A DNA stretch of 64,000 bases from Flavobacterium celericrescens (GCF_011392075.1 NZ_JAAJBV010000004.1:243730-307729); one strand, 5' to 3'; counted from the stretch's first letter, positions 18,095 through 26,926 are shown. Notes: generated from the sequence alone by a model not told the origin. Numbers and translations are program-made.

Positions 18095-18316
18095 TTAATA
18101 TTCGTCCTCATTCCAAAGATAATCTTCGTCAGTAGGATAGTCTGGCCAAATCTCTTCCATTGATTCATAGATTTCACCTTCGTCTTCTATAGACTGTAAG
18201 TTTTCCACTACTTCTAATGGAGCTCCAGTTCTAATAGCATAGTCGATAAGTTCATCTTTGGTTGCTGGCCAAGGTGCATCACTCAAGTATGACGCTAATT
18301 CTAATGTCCAATACAT
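18095..18316 (-). CDS. DUF2795 domain protein
   Basis: This 73-aa acidic soluble protein starts MYWTLELASYLSDAPWPATK and ends in an Asp/Glu/Tyr-rich tail (TDEDYLWNEDEY). The core, helical with ATKDELIDYAIRTGAPLEVV, fits the DUF2795 family of small proteins; the flavobacterial form is highly conserved in my memory. Function is unknown. It is a single-gene unit: a consensus promoter lies 24 bases upstream and a terminator 25 bases downstream, ahead of secA. Its conservation and very strong promoter suggest abundant expression. Confidence 0.85.
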   Translation of the reverse strand: MYWTLELASYLSDAPWPATKDELIDYAIRTGAPLEVVENLQSIEDEGEIYESMEEIWPDYPTDEDYLWNEDEY

Positions 18317-18339
18317 CTTTTTATCGATTTAAGTTTATG

Positions 18340-18369
18340 CAAAAATAAATTTATTACTTAAAAAATCAA
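18340..18369 (-). promoter_or_regulatory. Promoter of the DUF2795 gene (TTG, 19 bases, TATTTTTG)
   Basis: On the minus strand TTG (18369-18367) precedes TATTTTTG (18347-18340) by exactly 19 bases, the consensus spacing. Confidence 0.75.
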
Positions 18370-18495
18370 GTTTTTTTTTACTTTTTTTATTAAAATTTAA
18401 GAACGTAGTTTTTTAAGGTTCAAATGGAGTTGTTTTTTGGTAATTATTTTTGCCAATCTACCCAAATAAAGCAATAAAAGACTGAGTAGAGAATA

Positions 18496-19065
18496 CTATT
18501 TTCTTGGTATCCATTGTACTTCATCAGCGTTCAAGTCGTAGGACAACTTTCGTGCCAAGACAAAAAGATAGTCAGAAAGTCGGTTTAAATATTTAATTAC
18601 ATGCTCATCTGTCGGTTCTATGTCATTCAAATGTACTGCTAAACGCTCAGCTCTACGACAAACACAGCGAGCAATATGACAATATGACACGGTAGTATGG
18701 CCGCCAGGTAAAACAAAATGAGTCATAGGAGGCAACGATTCTTCCATGGTATCGATTTCATTTTCTAAAAATTCAATATCCGATTCAATAATACCTAGGT
18801 TTTGTAATCGAGGTTGTCCGTTTTTTAATGTTTCTTTCTCGGGAGGTGTAGCTAAAACAGCACCAACTGTAAATAAGCGGTCTTGTACTTCGATAAGAAC
18901 ATTTTTGTACAATTGATTCATTTCTTGATCACGGATTAATCCTATATGAGAATTTAATTCGTCAACCGTTCCATAGCTTTCGATTCGTATATGATGTTTT
19001 GGAACGCGAGTTCCACCAAATAATGCAGTAGTGCCCGTGTCTCCGGTTTTTGTGTAGACTTTCAT
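18496..19065 (-). CDS. Cob(I)yrinic acid a,c-diamide adenosyltransferase, PduO type
   Basis: This 189-aa enzyme transfers the adenosyl group of ATP to cob(I)alamin, giving adenosylcobalamin. The N-terminal KTGDTGTTALFGGTRVPK is the ATP-binding loop of the PduO family. ESYGTVDELNSHIG, the VLPGGH loop and the helix CRRAERLAV (with its conserved Arg-Arg-Ala-Glu) are further signatures. Length is normal. It supplies the cofactor used by methylmalonyl-CoA mutase, whose chaperone MeaB is encoded at 11043-12131, but the two genes are not in one operon. Its -7 element (19127-19134) predicts a leader of about 55-60 bases. Confidence 0.93.
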   Translation of the reverse strand: MKVYTKTGDTGTTALFGGTRVPKHHIRIESYGTVDELNSHIGLIRDQEMNQLYKNVLIEVQDRLFTVGAVLATPPEKETLKNGQPRLQNLGIIESDIEFLENEIDTMEESLPPMTHFVLPGGHTTVSYCHIARCVCRRAERLAVHLNDIEPTDEHVIKYLNRLSDYLFVLARKLSYDLNADEVQWIPRK

Positions 19066-19126
19066 TTTGTGAATAAAGATTGTGAGTTTAAAAGTATTAT
19101 TATATTTTTAAACTAAATTTCTTTTT

Positions 19127-19134
19127 CAAAGATA
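19127..19134 (-). promoter_or_regulatory. -7 element (TATCTTTG) for the adenosyltransferase gene
   Basis: On the minus strand TATCTTTG (19134-19127) matches the consensus. A TTG lies 21 bases further upstream. Confidence 0.55.
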
Positions 19135-19196
19135 ACAAAATTTAAAGTGAATCAGCAATTAGCTTTGAGTTGAAAACAAAACTTATGATGTTAATT

Positions 19197-19889
19197 CTAT
19201 TTTTTATTTAGTGTATCGCTTTCAATAATTCCATCACGCAAACGAATGATTCTGTGTGCATAAGCAGCAATATCTTCTTCGTGCGTTACTAAGATTACGG
19301 TGTTCCCATTGGCATGAATTTCGTTGAATAAATTCATGATTTCAACGGAAGTTTTACTATCTAAGTTTCCTGTTGGTTCGTCCGCTAAAATAATGGAAGG
19401 TTTGTTAACTAAGGCTCTAGCTACAGCCACACGTTGACGTTGTCCTCCTGAAAGTTGATTAGGTTTGTGATCCATGCGGTCGTCTAATCCTACTTGAGTT
19501 AATACTTCTGTAGCTCTTTCATTTCGTTCTGATTTTGAATAGCCTGCATAAACCATTGGTAATGCTACATTATCCAAAGCCGTAGTTCTAGGCATCAAGT
19601 TGAATGTTTGAAAAACGAATCCAATTTCCTTGTTTCTAATTTCGGCTAATTCATCGTCGTGCATTTCACTTACGTGTTTTCCGTTCAAAATATAACTTCC
19701 AGATGTTGGTGTGTCCAAACAACCTAAAATATTCATCAACGTTGATTTTCCTGAACCCGAAGGCCCCATCAATGCTACATATTCGCCTTTATTTATCTCT
19801 AAATCGATGCCTTTTAACACATACACGATTTCGTTTCCTAAAGGGAAATCTCTTTTGATATTGGTTATTTTGATTAACGGATTTGCCAT
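19197..19889 (-). CDS. ABC transporter ATP-binding protein, LolD/MacB type
   Basis: The protein has 230 aa from the ATG at 19889; an upstream ATG at 19934 adds a non-family tail. Motifs are Walker [11 protein letters not shown]-loop VFQTFNLMP, signature [15 protein letters not shown], Walker [14 protein letters not shown] and switch His in VTHEE. Sequence features ([29 protein letters not shown]) place it with the LolD/MacB/FtsE-like class that drives lipoprotein sorting or periplasmic efflux rather than solute import. No permease gene is adjacent, so the partner must be encoded elsewhere. The leader contains text-like AATTTAGAA repeats. Confidence 0.9.
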   Translation of the reverse strand: MANPLIKITNIKRDFPLGNEIVYVLKGIDLEINKGEYVALMGPSGSGKSTLMNILGCLDTPTSGSYILNGKHVSEMHDDELAEIRNKEIGFVFQTFNLMPRTTALDNVALPMVYAGYSKSERNERATEVLTQVGLDDRMDHKPNQLSGGQRQRVAVARALVNKPSIILADEPTGNLDSKTSVEIMNLFNEIHANGNTVILVTHEEDIAAYAHRIIRLRDGIIESDTLNKK

Positions 19890-19931
19890 AATGAAATTAG
19901 AATTTAGAAGTTTGAATTCAGAAAATGACTT

Positions 19932-19939
19932 CAAAACTA
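19932..19939 (-). promoter_or_regulatory. -7 element (TAGTTTTG) for the ABC ATPase gene
   Basis: On the minus strand TAGTTTTG (19939-19932) fits TAnnTTTG and lies 42 bases before the ATG at 19889. No good -33 box is seen. Confidence 0.4.
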
Positions 19940-19973
19940 TCTATAAGTAGAAAAAGAAAGGAATTTGTTACAA

Positions 19974-20813
19974 CTAAAAACGAATTCTTTCAAGCAACTG
20001 CGAACTAATCGTTTTATTCGGATTGATAATAAAGTGTTCCTTATTTTGTTCTGCTCTAAAAAACAGAATTCCCCATTGAAAGGTATCAATTGTAACGGTA
20101 ACTTTTGGATGTTTTTTTATTATTTCCCAAGCTTCTTCCATATTAGCTGACCAATGAATGTCATCGAATATCCAAACGGAATCATTGGAAATAGTTGGAA
20201 GTAAGGCTTCAAAATAATCTAAAGTTGCTTTTTTAGAATGGTTGCCATCGAAATAAACCAAATCGAAGATTTGGGGTTTCGAGTTTAAAGTTTCGGGTTT
20301 CAGGTTTTCAAAATAGTCTTCAAATTTTGTATTTACAAACTCAATATTTTGAAAATTTGAATTTTGTTCTTGCAATTGAACTTGCGATTGCTTTTGCGTA
20401 TTCAGACAACCTTCTAATGTAATAATTTTAGATTCTTTATATCCTAAAGAGAGAGCCGAAGTAGCCAATCCTAATGAAGTGCCAATTTCTAAAATGTTTT
20501 TAGGTTGAAGATAACGAGCTATTCTAAAAAGTAATTCCGCATTTTTTGGAGTAATTCCAGCCGTTTGGGCAATTTTTGAAATTTCTCTAGTTTTCGATTT
20601 AAAAACGCGCGAACCAGCACCAAAATCGGTAACTTCAATCGTATTCTTGTTTGCTAAAAGTGATTTTCGATAGGATTTTAATTGTTCGTATTCTGGATAT
20701 TTGGTGTTGTCATAAAAACATTTCGTAACCAAATCAAACACAAATGGCGAATGCACTCCATGTTCGTTTTTGGAGTGGAAAAGGAATTTTATGTAAGATT
20801 TAATTATAGTCAC
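19974..20813 (-). CDS. Class I SAM-dependent methyltransferase (O-methyltransferase-like)
   Basis: This 279-aa soluble protein has a Rossmann SAM-binding motif ILEIGTSLGLATSALSLG near residue 117, the acidic loop after KIITLEG, and LVYFDGNHSKKATLDYFE, the motif of the Methyltransf_24 / catechol O-methyltransferase-like group. The N-terminus (KNEHGVHSPFVFDLVTKCFY) is characteristic of the Bacteroidetes version. The substrate is unknown. The start is unusual: the only plausible codon is a GTG at 20813 lying inside the last copy of a 13-base tandem repeat. The internal stretch NLKPETLNSKP looks like inserted low-complexity repeat sequence. Confidence 0.85.
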   Translation of the reverse strand: MTIIKSYIKFLFHSKNEHGVHSPFVFDLVTKCFYDNTKYPEYEQLKSYRKSLLANKNTIEVTDFGAGSRVFKSKTREISKIAQTAGITPKNAELLFRIARYLQPKNILEIGTSLGLATSALSLGYKESKIITLEGCLNTQKQSQVQLQEQNSNFQNIEFVNTKFEDYFENLKPETLNSKPQIFDLVYFDGNHSKKATLDYFEALLPTISNDSVWIFDDIHWSANMEEAWEIIKKHPKVTVTIDTFQWGILFFRAEQNKEHFIINPNKTISSQLLERIRF

Positions 20814-20859
20814 AGTTTTCAGTCACAGTTTTCAGTCACAGTTTTCAGTCACAGTTTTT
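20808..20859. repeat. Four tandem copies of a 13-base unit
   Basis: AGTCACAGTTTTC is repeated at 20808, 20821, 20834 and 20847; the last copy ends in T. The first copy contains the GTG start of the methyltransferase. A further short CTGCGA duplication follows near 20877. Confidence 0.95.
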
Positions 20860-20893
20860 TCTGTACACTGCGACTGCGACTGAATACTAATTA

Positions 20894-22756
20894 TTATTCC
20901 ATTTTACTCGACAACTCAAACCAGCGTTCTTCTTTTTCTTCTAAAGCTTGGATGATTTTTTGTAATTCGTTAGCTTTCTCTTCAATTTTATCATCAGAAA
21001 CTTTTCCGTTGGCGAATTCTTGTTCGATTTGTTTTTTGTTGTATTCTAAATCTTTGATTTCTTTTTCAATTTTATTGAATTCCTTTTGTTCATTGAAACT
21101 CAATCCCGTTGAAGCCGTTTGTTTTTCTTTCCAATTTGTTTTTTCAGTACTTACCGAATTCAAAACTTTTGGTTCTGCCGAATCTTCATACGCTCTAAAA
21201 TCTGAATAATTTCCTGGAAAATCTTCAATTTCGCCTTCACCTCTAAAAACAAATAAGTGGTCCACAATTTTATCCATGAAATATCTATCGTGACTTACCA
21301 CTAATAAACAGCCTGGATAATCTAAAAGGAAACTTTCCAAAACGTTCAGCGTTACAATATCTAAATCATTCGTTGGCTCATCTAAAATTAAGAAATTTGG
21401 ATTTTGAATTAAAACGGTACATAAATACAAACGTTTCAATTCGCCACCACTTAATTTTTCTACGAAATCGTATTGTTTTTTGGCATCAAATAAAAAGCGT
21501 TCCAGTAATTGCGAAGCCGAAATAATTTTTCCTTTCGTTAACGGAATATATTCGCCATATTCCTTGATGATATCGATAACTTTTTGTCCCGGTTTTGGAT
21601 TAATTCCACTTTGGGTGTAATATCCAATTTTAATGGTATCGCCAATAATTACTTTACCTGAATCGGGTTGAATCGTTTGCGTTAAAATGTTTAAGAAAGT
21701 TGATTTTCCTGTTCCGTTTTTACCAATAATTCCAATGCGTTCACCACGTTGAAACGAATAGCTGAAATCTTTTAAAATGGTTCGGTCAGGGAAATTTTTG
21801 TTCAATTTTACCATTTCGATAATCTTGCTTCCCATGCGTTCCATGTTTATTTCCAACTCTACCACATTTTCTTTTCTTCGACTTTCGGCAACTTCTTTGA
21901 TTTTGTAAAAATCATCTTGGCGCGATTTTGATTTGGTGGTTCTAGCTTTTGGTTGACGACGCATCCAAGCTAATTCTTTTACGAATAAGTTTTGCGCTTT
22001 GTCGATACTCGCATTTTCAGAAGCCAATCGTTCTTCTTTTTTGGCTAAGTAGTAGGAATAATTCCCTTTGTATTGATAGATTTTTCCGTTGTCTAATTCG
22101 ATAATTTCATTACAAACACGTTCCAAAAAGAAACGGTCGTGCGTTACCATAAATAACGTGATATTTTCTTTTGCAAAATAATCTTCTAACCATTCAATCA
22201 TCTCTAAATCCAAGTGATTGGTTGGCTCGTCTAAAATTAATAAATCGGGTTTGCTAATCAAAATAATGGCTAATGATAAACGTTTTTTTTGTCCACCCGA
22301 CATGTTTTTGACTTTCATTTTCAAGTCTTCCAACTTCAGTTTATACAAAATTTGCTTGAATTGCGTTTCAAAATCCCAAGCATTGTGTCGGTCCATATCG
22401 TCAAAAGCTCTTTGATACGCTTCTTCATCATTCGGATTTTCTAAAGCTTTTTCGTAGCGTTCAATAACTTTCAGAATTTCATTATCCGAAGCAAAAATAT
22501 TTTCCTCAATGGTTAACTCGTCTTGCAAATTATTATTTTGCGACAAAAACGCCATATTAATCTCTTTTCGAACTACCACTTGACCCGTATCAGGTTCGTC
22601 TAAACCATTAATCATGTTCATAATAGTGGTTTTTCCCGAACCGTTTTTAGCAATAAAAGCTATTTTTTGATCTTTGTTAATTCCAAACGAAACGTTGTCA
22701 AACAAAATACGCTCGCCATAGGATTTCGATATATTTTCGACTGATAAGTAATTCAT
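20894..22756 (-). CDS. ABC-F family ATPase, Uup-like
   Basis: This 620-aa soluble protein has two ATPase domains and no membrane segments. Walker A sequences are AKNGSGKTT (about residue 37) and GKNGTGKST (about 345). The signatures are MSGGQKKRLSLA and LSGGELKRLYLC, each followed by a LILDEPTNHLDL or LILDEPTNDLDI Walker B. The interdomain linker (about 235-310) is highly charged, and the last 90 residues form a coiled coil (NEQKEFNKIEKEIKDLEYNK). This layout matches Uup among ABC-F proteins, which act on ribosomes or branched DNA. The role is inferred from family. Its ATG has a TATTTTTG element 18 bases upstream. Confidence 0.92.
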   Translation of the reverse strand: MNYLSVENISKSYGERILFDNVSFGINKDQKIAFIAKNGSGKTTIMNMINGLDEPDTGQVVVRKEINMAFLSQNNNLQDELTIEENIFASDNEILKVIERYEKALENPNDEEAYQRAFDDMDRHNAWDFETQFKQILYKLKLEDLKMKVKNMSGGQKKRLSLAIILISKPDLLILDEPTNHLDLEMIEWLEDYFAKENITLFMVTHDRFFLERVCNEIIELDNGKIYQYKGNYSYYLAKKEERLASENASIDKAQNLFVKELAWMRRQPKARTTKSKSRQDDFYKIKEVAESRRKENVVELEINMERMGSKIIEMVKLNKNFPDRTILKDFSYSFQRGERIGIIGKNGTGKSTFLNILTQTIQPDSGKVIIGDTIKIGYYTQSGINPKPGQKVIDIIKEYGEYIPLTKGKIISASQLLERFLFDAKKQYDFVEKLSGGELKRLYLCTVLIQNPNFLILDEPTNDLDIVTLNVLESFLLDYPGCLLVVSHDRYFMDKIVDHLFVFRGEGEIEDFPGNYSDFRAYEDSAEPKVLNSVSTEKTNWKEKQTASTGLSFNEQKEFNKIEKEIKDLEYNKKQIEQEFANGKVSDDKIEEKANELQKIIQALEEKEERWFELSSKME

Positions 22757-22773
22757 AATATTATTTAGAAGTG

Positions 22774-22781
22774 CAAAAATA
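22774..22781 (-). promoter_or_regulatory. -7 element (TATTTTTG) for the ABC-F gene
   Basis: On the minus strand TATTTTTG (22781-22774) matches TAnnTTTG, close to the ATG at 22756. No -33 box is apparent. Confidence 0.5.
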
Positions 22782-22839
22782 AGGTTTTGTTTGTTGGAAT
22801 TTGGAATTTCTTTATTGATATTTGAATTTTCAAAATTCT

Positions 22840-23964
22840 ATGCAACTATCCGTTATCATCCTTAATTATAATGTGCGCTATTTTTTAGAGCAATGTGTTC
22901 TCAGTGTTCAAAAAGCATTAGAAGGCATTGATGGAGAAATTATTGTCATTGATAATGCTTCATCAGATGAAAGTTGCGAGATGATGAAAACCAAATTTCC
23001 GCACATCAAACTCATTGAAAACAAAGAAAATTTAGGTTTTCCAAAAGGAAATAACATTGGAGTCGCTCAAGCAAAAGGCGAATACATTTGTATTTTAAAT
23101 CCCGATACTGTGGTTGCAGAAGATACTTTTTTAAAAATTTTAAACTCGCAATTCACAACTCATAATTCACAACTCGGAATAATCGGTTGTAAATTAATCG
23201 ACGGAGCTGGAAATTTTCTTCCCGAGAGCAAACGTGGCGTTCCAACTCCTTGGGTCGCTTTTACAAAGATTTTTGGATTGTATAAAATTTCAAATTATTT
23301 CGGAAAATATTATGCCCAACATTTATCGGAAAACGAAACAGGAAAAGTTGATATTTTGGTGGGAGCTTTTATGGTAATGAAGCGCGAATTGTATCTCGAA
23401 GTCGGTGGTTTTGATGAAAATTGCTTTATGTATTCTGATGATATCGATTTGAGTTATTTGGTTTTGAAATCAGGGAAATCGAATTATTACTTTCACGAAA
23501 CTTCGGTGATTCATTATAAAGGAGAAAGTACAGTTCGCGATGGTACTTATATGAAACGTTTCCGTGAAGCGATGCAATTTTTCTATAAAAAACATTTTAA
23601 AAAATCATGGTTTTTTGATGTGATGATGCAAGTTGGAAGTTTCGTTTTTAGTCTTTTGAAGAAGAATCAACAAAAGAATGAAGTAAGAACTATTGATGAA
23701 TATGTTGTTTTTTCCAAAGAAAATTTAGAGTTAAACCTATCAAAAAAAGCAACTTATTTATCTGATTTTAATCAATTTGAGAATCAACCTCAAAAAAATC
23801 TTGAAATTATATTCGATACCACTACTTTTAGTTTTGCTGAAATTATTACTTTTATGCAGTTAAATAAGAGTAAAAATCTAAGTTTCAAAAATTATATTTC
23901 GAGTTCGAATTACCTAATTGGAAGTAATAATTCGAACGATAGAGGGCAAATAATTTTGTTGTAA
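22840..23964 (+). CDS. Glycosyltransferase family 2
   Basis: The protein has 374 aa from the ATG at 22840; an ATG six codons earlier would lie in repeat-like leader sequence. The N-terminal GT-A domain starts LSVIILNYNVRYFLEQCVLS. It has nucleotide-sugar motifs IVIDNASSDES and ILNPDTVV, and the acceptor-side GGFDENCFMYSDDIDL, as in rhamnosyl-type GT2 enzymes. A C-terminal extension of about 100 residues (after KSWFFDVMMQVGSFVF) is not recognised. It probably adds sugars to a surface polysaccharide or glycolipid. Residues near 108-118 (LNSQFTTHNSQL) are encoded by text-like repeat DNA that appears inserted in frame. Confidence 0.9.
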   Translation: MQLSVIILNYNVRYFLEQCVLSVQKALEGIDGEIIVIDNASSDESCEMMKTKFPHIKLIENKENLGFPKGNNIGVAQAKGEYICILNPDTVVAEDTFLKILNSQFTTHNSQLGIIGCKLIDGAGNFLPESKRGVPTPWVAFTKIFGLYKISNYFGKYYAQHLSENETGKVDILVGAFMVMKRELYLEVGGFDENCFMYSDDIDLSYLVLKSGKSNYYFHETSVIHYKGESTVRDGTYMKRFREAMQFFYKKHFKKSWFFDVMMQVGSFVFSLLKKNQQKNEVRTIDEYVVFSKENLELNLSKKATYLSDFNQFENQPQKNLEIIFDTTTFSFAEIITFMQLNKSKNLSFKNYISSSNYLIGSNNSNDRGQIILL

Positions 23965-24003
23965 AAAATTATTGATTTCTTTAAAAAACGAACGAAAAAT
24001 TAG

Positions 24004-24011
24004 TATTTTTG
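24004..24011 (+). promoter_or_regulatory. -7 element (TATTTTTG) for the E2 gene
   Basis: TATTTTTG matches TAnnTTTG and lies 37 bases before the ATG at 24049. The -33 region is not convincing. Confidence 0.5.
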
Positions 24012-24048
24012 CAAACCAAATACAAAAACACAACTTTAGTTTAAAGAT

Positions 24049-25347
24049 ATGGCAAAGTTTGAATTGAAATTACCTAAAATGGGCGAGAGTGTTGCAGAAG
24101 CAACAGTTACTAACTGGTTAAAAAAAGTTGGTGATAAAATTGAAATGGACGAAGCAGTACTTGAAATCGCTACTGATAAAGTAGACAGCGAAGTGCCTTC
24201 AGAAGTTGCAGGAACACTTGTTGAAATTTTATTTAATACCGATGATGTAGTTCAAGTAGGACAAACTATCGCTATTATCGAAACCGAAGGTGGTCCTGTT
24301 GCAGCAACTCCAGAAGTTAAAGCAGAAGCGCCAGTTGCAGTTGCAGAAGTTGCGAAAGCAGTTGAAGTAGCAAAAGAAACTGTTGCGCCAGCTGATTTTT
24401 CGACATCAGATAAATTCTTTTCACCTTTAGTTAAAAACATTGCGAAAGAAGAAGGAATTTCATTAGCAGAATTAGAATCTATTGCTGGTTCTGGTAAAGA
24501 TGGTCGTGTTAACAAAGAAGATTTATTAAATTATATCAAAAATAGAGGAAGTCAGCCTGCAGTTGTTGCGATACCAGCGGCGGCTCCAAAAACAACTCCA
24601 GCTCCAGTAGCTCAAGCTGTTCCAATTTCTGTTAACGGTGGTGATGAGATTGTAGAAATGGACAGAATGCGTAAGTTGATTTCGGGTTACATGGTAGCTT
24701 CGGTTCAAACTTCGGCTCACGTTCAATCATTCATTGAAGTTGATGTTACAAACATTGTGAAATGGAGAGATAAAGTTAAAAACGCTTTCGAAAAGAGAGA
24801 AGGTGAGAAGTTAACTTTCACGCCAATTTTCATGGAAGCAGTAGCAAAAGCATTGAAAGATTTTCCAGGAATGAACATTTCAGTTGATGGTGAATTTATC
24901 ATCAAACGTAAAAATATCAACTTAGGAATGGCAGCAGCTTTACCAAACGGAAACTTAATCGTTCCTGTAATTAAAAACGCTGACCAATTAAATTTAGTTG
25001 GAATGGCAAAAGCGGTTAACGATTTAGGAAACCGTGCAAAAGCAGGAAAATTAAAACCAGACGATACACAAGGAGGAACTTATACAGTTACGAATGTAGG
25101 GACTTTTGGTTCTGTTTTTGGAACGCCAATTATCAACCAACCACAAGTAGGTATTTTAGCTTTAGGTGCTATCAGAAAAGTGCCAGCAGTTATAGAAACT
25201 CCAGAAGGTGATTTCATTGGAATTCGTCAAAAAATGTTCTTATCGCACTCTTATGATCATAGAGTTGTTGATGGGGCTTTAGGAGGAAGTTTCGTAAAAC
25301 GTGTAGCTGAATATTTAGAAGCTTGGGATATTAATAGAGATATTTAG
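24049..25347 (+). CDS. Dihydrolipoamide acyltransferase (E2) of a 2-oxo acid dehydrogenase complex
   Basis: This 432-aa core subunit carries acyl groups on lipoate. The single lipoyl domain (1-80) has its target Lys44 in EIATDKVDSEVPSE. An Ala/Pro/Val-rich linker leads to the E3-binding domain (about 125-165, FFSPLVKNIAKEEGISLAEL). A second linker and the catalytic domain (about 200-432) follow, with the HxxxDG active site at His404 to Asp408 (YDHRVVDGALGG). It may belong to the branched-chain or 2-oxoglutarate complex; the sequence alone does not decide and no E1 gene is adjacent. lipB, which makes its lipoyl group, is next on the same strand beyond a terminator. Confidence 0.92.
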   Translation: MAKFELKLPKMGESVAEATVTNWLKKVGDKIEMDEAVLEIATDKVDSEVPSEVAGTLVEILFNTDDVVQVGQTIAIIETEGGPVAATPEVKAEAPVAVAEVAKAVEVAKETVAPADFSTSDKFFSPLVKNIAKEEGISLAELESIAGSGKDGRVNKEDLLNYIKNRGSQPAVVAIPAAAPKTTPAPVAQAVPISVNGGDEIVEMDRMRKLISGYMVASVQTSAHVQSFIEVDVTNIVKWRDKVKNAFEKREGEKLTFTPIFMEAVAKALKDFPGMNISVDGEFIIKRKNINLGMAAALPNGNLIVPVIKNADQLNLVGMAKAVNDLGNRAKAGKLKPDDTQGGTYTVTNVGTFGSVFGTPIINQPQVGILALGAIRKVPAVIETPEGDFIGIRQKMFLSHSYDHRVVDGALGGSFVKRVAEYLEAWDINRDI

Positions 25348-25391
25348 AAAAACATAAAACGACCTAATAATTCAGGTCGTTTTATGTTTTT
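25348..25391 (+). terminator. Strong terminator after the E2 gene
   Basis: An 18-base arm (25348-25365, ending AACGACCT) pairs with AGGTCGTTTTATGTTTTT (25374-25391) around an 8-base loop. A and T runs at the ends would let it act in both directions. Confidence 0.88.
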
Positions 25392-25427
25392 ATTTGTAGG
25401 TGTTGGGATGTTAAAAAAAATAATGGA

Positions 25428-26123
25428 ATGAATAAAAAAGTTCAACTTCAAGATTTAGGACGAAAAGATTATAAAGTTACTTGGGATTATCAAGAAGAAC
25501 TTTTTAAGAAAATAGTGGATATAAAAATTCAAAATCGCAAGGATGATGCTGTTTTAGAAACACCAAATTATTTTTTATATGTAGAACATCCACATGTTTA
25601 TACTTTAGGGAAAAGTGGCGATATGTCTAATCTTTTGCTTTCAGAGAAACAATTAGAAGTAAAAGGGGCAACTTTTTATAAAATAAATAGAGGAGGAGAT
25701 ATTACGTATCATGGACCAGGTCAAATTGTAGGTTATCCGATTTTAGATTTAGAAAATTTTTTTACAGATATTCATAAATATCTGCGTTTACTTGAAGAGG
25801 CAATTATTTTGACTTTATCGGAATATGGTTTGCAATCGGAACGAAGCGAAGGAGAAACAGGTGTTTGGTTAGGTGTAGGTACGCCATTCGCTCGTAAAAT
25901 TTGTGCAATGGGAGTTAGGGCATCTCGCTGGGTAACCATGCATGGTTTTGCTTTAAATGTAAATGCCGATTTAGGGTACTTTGATAATATTATACCTTGT
26001 GGTATAAAAGGGAAAGCGGTAACTTCAATGCATGTGGAGTTAAATAAACAGGTTGATGAAGAAGAAGTGAAATCTAAAATAGTAAAACATTTTCAAAAAC
26101 TCTTTGAAGCTGAAATCATATAG
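25428..26123 (+). CDS. lipB: Lipoyl(octanoyl) transferase
   Basis: This 231-aa enzyme moves octanoate from acyl carrier protein to lipoyl domains, the first step of lipoate cofactor assembly. Visible motifs are the RGGDITYHGPGQIVGYPI signature (about residue 87), ARKICAMGVRASRW with the conserved Lys, and the catalytic Cys in NIIPCGI (about residue 188). The N-terminal part (EHPHVYTLGKSG) is also typical. It lies just after an E2 acyltransferase gene, its substrate class, a functional pairing that is meaningful even though a terminator separates them. It is convergent with rnhB with only 18 bases between stops. Confidence 0.95.
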   Translation: MNKKVQLQDLGRKDYKVTWDYQEELFKKIVDIKIQNRKDDAVLETPNYFLYVEHPHVYTLGKSGDMSNLLLSEKQLEVKGATFYKINRGGDITYHGPGQIVGYPILDLENFFTDIHKYLRLLEEAIILTLSEYGLQSERSEGETGVWLGVGTPFARKICAMGVRASRWVTMHGFALNVNADLGYFDNIIPCGIKGKAVTSMHVELNKQVDEEEVKSKIVKHFQKLFEAEII

Positions 26124-26141
26124 TTGGTAAAAAATCGTTGA

Positions 26142-26801
26142 TTATAAATCTAGGCTTAGCTGTTCTGGAAGTAATCTAAAACTCATGCGATGATATTTAC
26201 ATGGGCCATATTTTTTTATGGCTTCACGATGTTCCTTAGTTGGATATCCTTTATTTTTCTTCCAATTATACATTGGAAACTCTTCGTGGATTTTATCCAT
26301 ATATTCATCTCTGTATGTTTTGGCTAATACAGAAGCAGCAGCTATACTTAAAAATTTACCGTCTCCTTTTATTATGCTAGTATTTGGAATAGATTTTAGT
26401 ATATCAATTTCTTGTATTGAAAAAATTCTTCCATTGGATTGTTTTAGTCCTAATTTTCCGTTTATAGGTCTATTTCCGTCCACTATTATGTGTTCGGGAA
26501 TTGTTTTTAATTTTAAAACACATTCTTGCATTGCTTTCATAGAAGCGTTTAAAATATTTATTTCATCAATTTCCTCATTATATATGTGTGTTACGGCAAA
26601 AGTAATAGCATTATCTTCAATGATGGGTTTTAAATTTTTTCGAATTTTTTCTGACAACATCTTTGAGTCGTTGAGTAATTCGTTATTAAAAGAAGAATTA
26701 AGAATGATTGCGGCAGCAGTAACTGGACCAGCAAGGCATCCTCTGCCAGCTTCGTCAGTTCCGCATTCAAATTTTAAATTGCTATAACTTTTGCTTAACA
26801 T
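26142..26801 (-). CDS. rnhB: Ribonuclease HII
   Basis: This 219-aa nuclease removes ribonucleotides and RNA primers from RNA-DNA hybrids. Catalytic residues Asp16 and Glu17 lie in [13 protein letters not shown]. The third Asp is in HIIVDGNRP and a fourth in [10 protein letters not shown]. The C-terminal end [13 protein letters not shown] is short, as in most bacterial forms. I use the ATG at 26801 because the in-frame ATG at 26816 overlaps a TATTTTTG promoter element. It is convergent with lipB. Confidence 0.95.
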   Translation of the reverse strand: MLSKSYSNLKFECGTDEAGRGCLAGPVTAAAIILNSSFNNELLNDSKMLSEKIRKNLKPIIEDNAITFAVTHIYNEEIDEINILNASMKAMQECVLKLKTIPEHIIVDGNRPINGKLGLKQSNGRIFSIQEIDILKSIPNTSIIKGDGKFLSIAAASVLAKTYRDEYMDKIHEEFPMYNWKKNKGYPTKEHREAIKKYGPCKYHRMSFRLLPEQLSLDL

Positions 26802-26813
26802 ATCTTTTTTTGT

Positions 26814-26821
26814 CAAAAATA
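26814..26821 (-). promoter_or_regulatory. -7 element (TATTTTTG) for rnhB
   Basis: On the minus strand TATTTTTG (26821-26814) lies 12 bases before the ATG at 26801. It overlaps the rejected upstream ATG at 26816 and so helps decide the start. Confidence 0.5.
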
Positions 26822-26926
26822 TAATTTTTTACGCAACCTTTTTGCGATATATTCATCTTTATAATGAGAATCTTTCGCAAAATGTTTTTTTTAAACAAAA
26901 ACTTTAACATAAATAAATTAGTAATA

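Noticed and set aside
20808..20859. Tandem repeat as a CRISPR array
   Set aside because: Units are 13 bases and directly adjacent with no spacers, and no cas genes are present.
20682..21209. 175-codon plus-strand frame across the methyltransferase/ABC-F gap
   Set aside because: It spans the tandem repeat and two real genes on the other strand; composition is Phe/Ser-rich shadow sequence.
26218..26787. 189-codon plus-strand frame over rnhB
   Set aside because: rnhB on the other strand carries all catalytic motifs; the opposite frame has no family features.
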